NCBI GenBank assembly: GCA_031264865.1
Contig: JAISDJ010000068.1
Location: 1-38,359, forward strand
Reading direction: 5' to 3'
DNA: 38,359 nucleotides
Source: Tannerellaceae bacterium
GTDB taxonomy: Bacteria > Bacteroidota > Bacteroidia > Bacteroidales > Tannerellaceae
In this document: piece by piece, positions 32,908-38,359 of the stretch
Numbering within the stretch: position 1 is the first letter of the stretch
Layout: every line of letters begins with the position of its first letter
Position numbers and translations under genes: made by a program
The notes under the pieces: model-generated
The model's database searches: none
Told to the model about the DNA's origin: nothing
What the model saw: only the letters and a program-made list of their open reading frames with translations

Positions 32908-35340
32908 ATGATGTATAGTAAAAAAGCGGCATACCTTTTGGTTATGCTATTTATCCAGATTACTGGCCTGTCGGCACAATCAATAAAAATAAACATGTCA
33001 GGCAGAATAATAGACAACGATAGCGTACCCATCGTGGGGGCATCTGTATTGCTGCTAAACAGTGTAGATTCTGCTTATATCGCGGGGACAGCATCCGATC
33101 TGGACGGGTTATTCGAATTATCATGCTTCAACCCGGATGAGTATATTCTTTCATTTTCAATGATCGGATATAAAAAAATAGCTATACTGAAACAAATCGC
33201 CCATGAGGCAGATATAGCGATCGGAGACGTCATTCTCGAAGAAAATGCTTACCTGCTTTCCGGGGTCACCGTAACCGGACAGCGATCTCCTTTTAAGATT
33301 GAGTCTGGAAAAACCGTAGTAAACCTGTCGTCTGCTTTACTGAGTGCAGAGGGTAATATTCTTGATGTGCTAAGAAAGTTGCCAGGTGTTATTATTCAAA
33401 ATGACGGAACAATTATTTTAAATGGCAAATCGGGAGCAAATGTGCTGATTGATGATAAAGTAACCTATTTATCGGGAGAAAATCTCATCAACTACTTACG
33501 CTCTATTCCTGCAAAATCTATCGAAAATATCGAATTAATATCCCAACAGTCTTCAAAATATGATGCAGCGGGCAATTCCGGAATTATTAATATTCAGAAG
33601 AAGAGAATAGTAGAGGAGGGAGTGAATATTTCGGCCTCATCGGGTATGGAAAGTGGGAAATATAATCGGTGGAGCGAAACAGTATCGTTAGCCATCCGGC
33701 TTAACAGGTTAAACATATATGCCGACTATTCGGCTTATTGGGGCAAGGATTTGACTCATGTTTTCGCCTCACGTACATACCTGAATGTAAATCCGCCATT
33801 GCTGTTAGAGATGGATGCAACCCGGAAAATGCGATACCGCTCACAATATATAAAAACCGGAATTGATTATGATTTATCGGAAAAGATAACTGTCGGGACT
33901 TATCTTTCTTCCAACTGGCTAAACAGAAAGAAAAATGAAATTTCCATATCCGATTTTTATAATAATGACAGAATGCTGAGTGATTCGACGGTGACAGCCC
34001 CAAGCACGACCGATTACAGCTATACAAATATTAGGGGTGGAGCGGATATTTCATATAAATGGTCAGGAGAAGGTAAGTGGGATGCTTCCTTCGATTATCA
34101 ACTTTTTGATCAGGGAGATAACCAGATACTAGCCCCCTCTTCCTTGGATAGGATAGAACGATTGGAAAAAGACACGTTGTCGGGTAAAACAAACGGAGAT
34201 ATAAAGCTATACAGCGGGCAAACCAATTTGAATTATGCGCTTAACAATAGAATAAAAATAACTGCCGGATTAAAAACCGTATTGGTAAGTATAAACAGTG
34301 ATGCAATTTATAAAAACCGCATAAAAGGAAGTTGGGTTAATGATAACAGTCTTAGCAGCCGTTTTAATTATAAAGAGAATATAAATGCCGCATATATACA
34401 ATTAAATTCGGAGTGGTTTCCCCGCTTTTCTTCCGAGATCGGACTACGGTTAGAAAACACGAATGTGGAAAGTCAATTTACGACAAGCAAAAGCGATTCG
34501 GTATTTAACCAAAACTACACACACATCTTCCCTGCTGTCATAGGGCAATATCGATTTTCCGAAAATCATAGCTTTTCTATAACATATAGCAGGCGCATTG
34601 TCCGTCCCAATTATAGAGATATGAATCCTTTTACCGAAGTCAGAGACCAATATCTGCACGAAAAAGGAAACACGGAATTGAAGCCGGAATTGACCGATAA
34701 CATTGAATTCCTATGGTTATTAAAAAAACGATTTGCTTTTAATCTGTTCTATTCGTTCAGGAATAATCCGATTGCAAAAAGTTACCTGACGGAAGACAAC
34801 AGGACGTTAGTGATACCACTTAATCTGTCGGGAAATCATTCAGCAGGGTTAAAAATAGGTTTGAATAATATAAAACCTTTTACCTGGTGGACAATGCATA
34901 TCAATTCATCCTTGACGTTTAAGCAATTCGACTGGATAATATCGGGAGAAGCATATAAAAATGAACATATTACCCCAATGGTGCATGTTAATAATCAGTT
35001 ATCTTTACCTTTGGGGTGGAAAATGGAAGTAATTGGCTATTACAATGGATATATGGCTGAGGGGCAAGCCAAAGTGCATCCGATAGGATCGGTGTCGCTG
35101 GGCGTCCGTAAAAGTTTGTTTAATGACAAATTGGGCTTGTATATCTATGCAAATGATATTTTTAAGTCTAATCGACCTTTTATAGAACTGCAAAACAATA
35201 CGATGAAAGGTTGGTATAAAGAACGCTATGATAGTAGAATGGTTGGCATAACGCTTAGTTACCGTTTCAATTGGGGTAAAGAAACAAAAAAATCTCAAAC
35301 CGAAACAAAAATAGAAGAAAGCAAGCGGATAACTCTTTAG
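32908..35340 (+). CDS. Outer-membrane beta-barrel receptor (TonB-receptor-like, OMP_b-brl_3 type) 2
   Basis: An 810-residue protein of the same build as the one at 22388. The signal peptide is near MMYSKKAAYLLVMLFIQITGLSA; the second ATG at 32911 is an equal start. A carboxypeptidase-regulatory-like domain (about 28-115: GRIIDNDSVPIVGASVLLLNS) is followed by a plug (about 130-235: NILDVLRKLPGVIIQNDGT, ANVLIDDKVTYLSG, IELISQQSSKYDAAGNSGIINI). The barrel ends LSYRFNW, followed by a charged tail of about 20 residues. It is nine bases upstream of a histidine kinase gene, so receptor and two-component system form one operon. The ligand is unknown. Confidence 0.9.
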   Translation: MMYSKKAAYLLVMLFIQITGLSAQSIKINMSGRIIDNDSVPIVGASVLLLNSVDSAYIAGTASDLDGLFELSCFNPDEYILSFSMIGYKKIAILKQIAHEADIAIGDVILEENAYLLSGVTVTGQRSPFKIESGKTVVNLSSALLSAEGNILDVLRKLPGVIIQNDGTIILNGKSGANVLIDDKVTYLSGENLINYLRSIPAKSIENIELISQQSSKYDAAGNSGIINIQKKRIVEEGVNISASSGMESGKYNRWSETVSLAIRLNRLNIYADYSAYWGKDLTHVFASRTYLNVNPPLLLEMDATRKMRYRSQYIKTGIDYDLSEKITVGTYLSSNWLNRKKNEISISDFYNNDRMLSDSTVTAPSTTDYSYTNIRGGADISYKWSGEGKWDASFDYQLFDQGDNQILAPSSLDRIERLEKDTLSGKTNGDIKLYSGQTNLNYALNNRIKITAGLKTVLVSINSDAIYKNRIKGSWVNDNSLSSRFNYKENINAAYIQLNSEWFPRFSSEIGLRLENTNVESQFTTSKSDSVFNQNYTHIFPAVIGQYRFSENHSFSITYSRRIVRPNYRDMNPFTEVRDQYLHEKGNTELKPELTDNIEFLWLLKKRFAFNLFYSFRNNPIAKSYLTEDNRTLVIPLNLSGNHSAGLKIGLNNIKPFTWWTMHINSSLTFKQFDWIISGEAYKNEHITPMVHVNNQLSLPLGWKMEVIGYYNGYMAEGQAKVHPIGSVSLGVRKSLFNDKLGLYIYANDIFKSNRPFIELQNNTMKGWYKERYDSRMVGITLSYRFNWGKETKKSQTETKIEESKRITL

Positions 35341-35349
35341 AATTAAAGT

Positions 35350-36396
35350 ATGAAACATAAAAGAAACATAATCACCTGGTTTTACCCTTTCTTTGTGGGA
35401 GTAATCGCATTCAATATTTTACGAGTAATAACCGATCTGACAAAAAACGAATCATTCTGGCAAGGAGATAAACAATCCCATATAATGGAATTAGTCTTTT
35501 CGATACTATTCTGTTATATAGCGGATATGATTTGGAGACGTCGATTAAACAATCCCGACAAGTATCAATCAGCCGTAAAAGAGTATTTGTTCATTTTTGC
35601 CGAATTATTCCTTCTTTCTGCTCTATACCTTGCGTTAGGTATATGGGTGGGAATCTTTTATGCAGAAGATTGGTTAAATTGTTTTTTGATATTTATTGCA
35701 TACAACCCTCTCCTGATGCTATATTATACATTGATAAGAAGCGATGCTGTGAATAAAAAATACCAAGAAAAGATATTGCAGTTAGAAAAAGTAAAAGTCG
35801 ATCAATACCAAACAGAACTAAAATTTCTGAAGTCGCAATATCATCCGCATTTTTTGTTCAATGCCTTGAATACAATTTATTTTCAGATAAATGAAGAAAA
35901 TAAGAAGGCAAGACAAAGCATCTCACAATTATCCGATTTGCTACGTTACCAGCTTTACGATATAGAACAGAAAGTAACATTGGAACAGGAAATGAACTAC
36001 CTGAAAACATATATCGCTTTTCAGCAAATAAGAATGAGTAAGAAACTTGTTTTAACTATGTATTTTTCTCTCGATCTTAAAGACCAGAGGATACATCCGC
36101 TGTTGTTTCAACCACTGATTGAAAACGCATTTAAGTATGTTGGGGGAGAATATAACATCGATATCAGTATGCGATTGCAGAATAACAAGGTTTTGTTTAA
36201 GATTGAGAACTCGGTTTCGGAGTTAACGGATAGCAAAGGAAAGGCGCATGGTGTCGGACTTGAAAATTTGAAACGAAGGCTGGAACTATTATATTCCGGT
36301 AAGTACACGCTGGAAATACATCATGACGAAAATGCATTTATTGCAAATCTTCAAATAGAAATTGACAATGGAAATAAAGTGTATAATAACGGATGA
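35350..36396 (+). CDS. LytS/YehU-type sensor histidine kinase
   Basis: A 348-residue inner-membrane kinase. Four hydrophobic segments occupy about residues 8-135. A short helical linker (about 137-160) leads to the His_kinase domain with SQYHPHFLFNALNTIYFQ, in which His165 is the likely phosphorylation site. A HATPase_c domain contains PLLFQPLIENAFKYV (N-box) and GVGLENLKRRLELLY (G-box). There is no periplasmic sensor domain of size, so the signal is probably sensed in the membrane. The gene overlaps the response regulator gene by 29 bp, which implies coupled translation. Confidence 0.95.
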   Translation: MKHKRNIITWFYPFFVGVIAFNILRVITDLTKNESFWQGDKQSHIMELVFSILFCYIADMIWRRRLNNPDKYQSAVKEYLFIFAELFLLSALYLALGIWVGIFYAEDWLNCFLIFIAYNPLLMLYYTLIRSDAVNKKYQEKILQLEKVKVDQYQTELKFLKSQYHPHFLFNALNTIYFQINEENKKARQSISQLSDLLRYQLYDIEQKVTLEQEMNYLKTYIAFQQIRMSKKLVLTMYFSLDLKDQRIHPLLFQPLIENAFKYVGGEYNIDISMRLQNNKVLFKIENSVSELTDSKGKAHGVGLENLKRRLELLYSGKYTLEIHHDENAFIANLQIEIDNGNKVYNNG

Positions 36397-37075
36397 TGAG
36401 CCTATAGCAAGGGAAGGACTACGTGGTTATATTGAAAAAATAAATTTTCTGACAATGGTCGGAGAATGTGAAGATGCCATTGAATTGAATAATCTGCTGA
36501 AAACAGAGCAGCCGGACTTATTATTCATTGATATTGAAATGCCGCATATCTCCGGTCTGGAATTACTGTCAAGTCTCAAAACCCCACCCAAAGTAATTGT
36601 TGTTTCCGCTTATGAACAATATGCCCTCAAAGGATATGAGCTGGATGTTGTGGACTATTTATTGAAGCCGGTTACTTTCGATCGTTTTGTTAAAGCCGTA
36701 AATAAAGTCCATGACTTATTAATGCTGGAAATGAAAAATCAAAGCGATGAATTTGTTTTTGTAAAAAGTGATAAGCTATATAAAAAGATTTTCCTGAAAA
36801 ATATCTTGTTCATTGAAAGCATGGAGAACTATATCATTATTTATACCGGGGAATCAAAGGAAATAGTCTATACAACGTTGAAACAGATATTGCAATTCCT
36901 TCCGGAAAAGACATTCCTGCAAGTTCATCGTTCTTATATTGCGAATGTCAATCAAGTAAAGGCAATAGAGGGAAATCAATTAGTAATAGGCAAACATAAG
37001 ATCCCAATAGCCCGTAATTCACGCGAAGAAATATTTAATACAATACTTAACAGCCATTTAATAACCAAAGCCTGA
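36368..37075 (+). CDS. LytTR-family response regulator
   Basis: The start is the ATG at 36368 (MEIKCIITDDEPIAREGL); a TTG six bases upstream is less likely. The 235-residue product has a receiver domain (about 1-120) with acidic pocket DDEP, phosphate-accepting Asp55 in LFIDIEMP, and a switch-region VVSAYEQYALKGYELDVVDYLLKP. The LytTR DNA-binding domain follows (about 135-232: ILFIESMENYIIIYT, FLQVHRSYIANVNQV). It is the partner of the kinase encoded just upstream. The paired TTCGTCA repeat in front of the operon is its probable site, so the operon would be autoregulated. Confidence 0.96.
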   Translation: MEIKCIITDDEPIAREGLRGYIEKINFLTMVGECEDAIELNNLLKTEQPDLLFIDIEMPHISGLELLSSLKTPPKVIVVSAYEQYALKGYELDVVDYLLKPVTFDRFVKAVNKVHDLLMLEMKNQSDEFVFVKSDKLYKKIFLKNILFIESMENYIIIYTGESKEIVYTTLKQILQFLPEKTFLQVHRSYIANVNQVKAIEGNQLVIGKHKIPIARNSREEIFNTILNSHLITKA

Positions 37076-37100
37076 CAGCAACTAAAGACGTTTGTACTTC

Positions 37101-37778
37101 TTATTTTTTCAGCTTCAATTCGCTTAAAAGCAACTGATAAGTTTCTGTCCACGGCTTTTGATACAGTCCGGTGGATTCATCGTTGAGCATCCCGTAGGTT
37201 TGGGATTCAAAATAAGCATCGATGGCTTCTCTTTCAGACAGGTTATAATCCGACACAAGGGATTGGGTAATTTCGTCGTCGATGACGCCTGTAAACTTTT
37301 TTTTGTGGATTCGTTCCAGCGCCTGCAGCGAGCGTTGTGTGCAGAAGCAAATCTGATGTGTGCGTTTGAAAAATTTAAGTTCTTTGAGGAATGCTTCTCT
37401 TGACAAGTTACCCTCTAGATAGATATCCAGACGCAATGTTACCTTGTCGTCGGCAACGGGACCTTCTACAATATCATAGTCGTGTACGGGAATTGGCGAA
37501 TTTGGATTGCGATTCATCACAACAAAATCCAGCCATTCTTCCGAATAAGCAGGAAAACGCAGTATCCGAAATTTCCAATGTTCAAGGGCGCTTTCGATAA
37601 AATTATATTCGGTTACACAAGCTTTATTTTTAGCTATACGGCCTTTCCTTTTAGCCCAGTACTCCACCTGTTCGCGAAGATTGGTAACATAAAAACCTCT
37701 TCCAAAATCCCTGTAAAGCTCACTTTTTGACAAATCTATTTCGTCAATCTCCATGTAACTGCCGTGATAGACTTTCAT
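37101..37778 (-). CDS. DUF3990 protein, putative ADP-ribosyltransferase-like toxin
   Basis: The start is the ATG at 37778 (MKVYHGSYMEIDEIDL), overlapping the stop of the DUF3791 gene by four bases (ATGA on the minus strand). The 225-residue product shows KVYHGS at the N-terminus (His5) and FGRGFYVTN at about residues 25-33, the pattern of DUF3990, which I recall as related to ADP-ribosyltransferase folds (His and Tyr being NAD-contact positions). A third catalytic Glu cannot be picked by eye. Overlap with a small upstream gene fits a toxin-antitoxin arrangement. No toxicity can be shown from sequence. Confidence 0.8.
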   Translation of the reverse strand: MKVYHGSYMEIDEIDLSKSELYRDFGRGFYVTNLREQVEYWAKRKGRIAKNKACVTEYNFIESALEHWKFRILRFPAYSEEWLDFVVMNRNPNSPIPVHDYDIVEGPVADDKVTLRLDIYLEGNLSREAFLKELKFFKRTHQICFCTQRSLQALERIHKKKFTGVIDDEITQSLVSDYNLSEREAIDAYFESQTYGMLNDESTGLYQKPWTETYQLLLSELKLKK

Positions 37779-38035
37779 CGTTGTCCTCCGTTTTGATAAC
37801 AGATTTCCTGCATGTCTCTTACTGCCCAAAAGGGGTTATCGGTATGTAATGCCCACCAATGCTCGAAAAGAAAGTCAAGCCCGCCGTATTTTTTCAGATA
37901 CCGGTAGGCTTCCTGCCTGTTCATCTTGTATGTATCTGCAAATTTGGGAATAATGAACGTAATGAAACTGAGCCTGTCACTCGCTTCCTCATCTAATATT
38001 TTCTTTTCCGATGTCGTTCCCATTTTTACTGTCAT
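37775..38035 (-). CDS. DUF3791 small protein, putative antitoxin partner
   Basis: An 86-residue protein, start ATG at 38035 with a second ATG at 38023 possible. It is largely helical in composition, with FITFIIPKFADTYKMNRQEAYRYLKKYGGLDFLFEHW and a C-terminal half ending DMQEICYQNGGQR, matching my memory of DUF3791. Proteins of this family are regularly encoded just before DUF3990 genes. Order (small gene first), size and the ATGA overlap fit an antitoxin, but it could be a folding or regulatory partner instead. It has no evident DNA-binding motif. Confidence 0.78.
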   Translation of the reverse strand: MTVKMGTTSEKKILDEEASDRLSFITFIIPKFADTYKMNRQEAYRYLKKYGGLDFLFEHWWALHTDNPFWAVRDMQEICYQNGGQR

Positions 38036-38359
38036 TTAATTAGGCTCTGTAAAAGTAGTCAAAAACTTAAAGATATTATTTTCCATATAACTATTTTCCT
38101 TGCCAGGCTACATCACGCTGGTTGATAAAATTTCATGCCTACCTTTCTGAAAACAGGTAGGCATATTTATCAAAAAAGATCAGATACTTTTTGAAAAGGC
38201 TTATCGTATCAATCTCAAGGGGTGTACCGCAATTCTAAAAAATCACTATCTTTCCTCTATAATCTATCTTTGCTAATTTGCTTTTAGTGCGTAAAACCGT
38301 TAGTTGCGATAGGTTCGAAGCATAACAGTTCCTGTCTTGCCCTTTAGAGGCAGGATACA
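38036..38359. other. Non-coding right end of the window
   Basis: No gene is supported in these 324 bp. A 10-bp perfect hairpin ATGCCTACCT (38135-38144) / AGGTAGGCAT (38155-38164) followed by ATTTAT may be a terminator. A -7 box TATCTTTG at 38265-38272 on the + strand may serve a gene beyond the window. Minus-strand boxes near 38068-38075 (TATCTTTA, one mismatch) could serve the DUF3791 gene. Confidence 0.5.

Overview
This window is a chromosomal stretch from a member of the Bacteroidales, most likely a gut Bacteroides/Parabacteroides-type organism. The evidence is several SusC/SusD-type pairs, FecI/FecR sigma and anti-sigma genes, DUF4252 and DUF4374 families, surface lipoproteins with acidic tails, and promoters of the Bacteroidetes form (TTTG, about 19 bp, TAnnTTTG). 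No tRNA, rRNA, CRISPR array, transposase or prophage gene was seen.

Left part, 1-15234: corrinoid region. After the 3' end of a DUF4252 gene and a small beta-barrel protein gene, a leftward pair encodes a PduO-type adenosyltransferase and CbiA. Divergent from them, a good promoter and a cobalamin riboswitch precede a TonB-dependent receptor, a DUF4374 surface lipoprotein and a PepSY-type inner-membrane protein. This trio has the layout of a receptor / surface binder / inner-membrane relay uptake system. It is followed by four translationally coupled or closely spaced fusion genes (CbiH-CbiC, CbiE-CbiT, CbiG-CbiF, CbiJ-CbiD). These hold eight steps of anaerobic corrin ring synthesis in four polypeptides. 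The chelatase, CbiL and the late nucleotide-loop genes are not in the window.

Middle, 15235-24736: a SusC/SusD/TlpA-type thioredoxin operon sits behind a 24-codon Cys- and Met-rich leader ORF, a strong intrinsic terminator and a matching antiterminator segment, which looks like transcription attenuation. Next come a membrane-anchored LytTR regulator, whose start lies inside a 77-bp near-palindrome, and an outer-membrane beta-barrel receptor.

Right part, 24737-37075: a leftward polysaccharide-utilisation-type locus (sigma, anti-sigma, SusC with STN domain, SusD, GH43-like glycosidase). Its sigma/anti-sigma pair is bracketed by two inverted copies of a two-hairpin element whose stems differ by compensatory changes. 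To its right a second beta-barrel receptor forms an operon with a LytS-type histidine kinase and a LytTR response regulator. Both beta-barrel receptor genes carry the same TCGTCA-type direct repeat with a 21-bp period, ending at exactly the same distance from the -7 box. This is a candidate shared LytTR operator and the best lead to an undescribed regulatory circuit here.

Right end, 37101-38359: a DUF3791/DUF3990 pair that looks like a toxin-antitoxin module with an ADP-ribosyltransferase-like toxin, then non-coding sequence.
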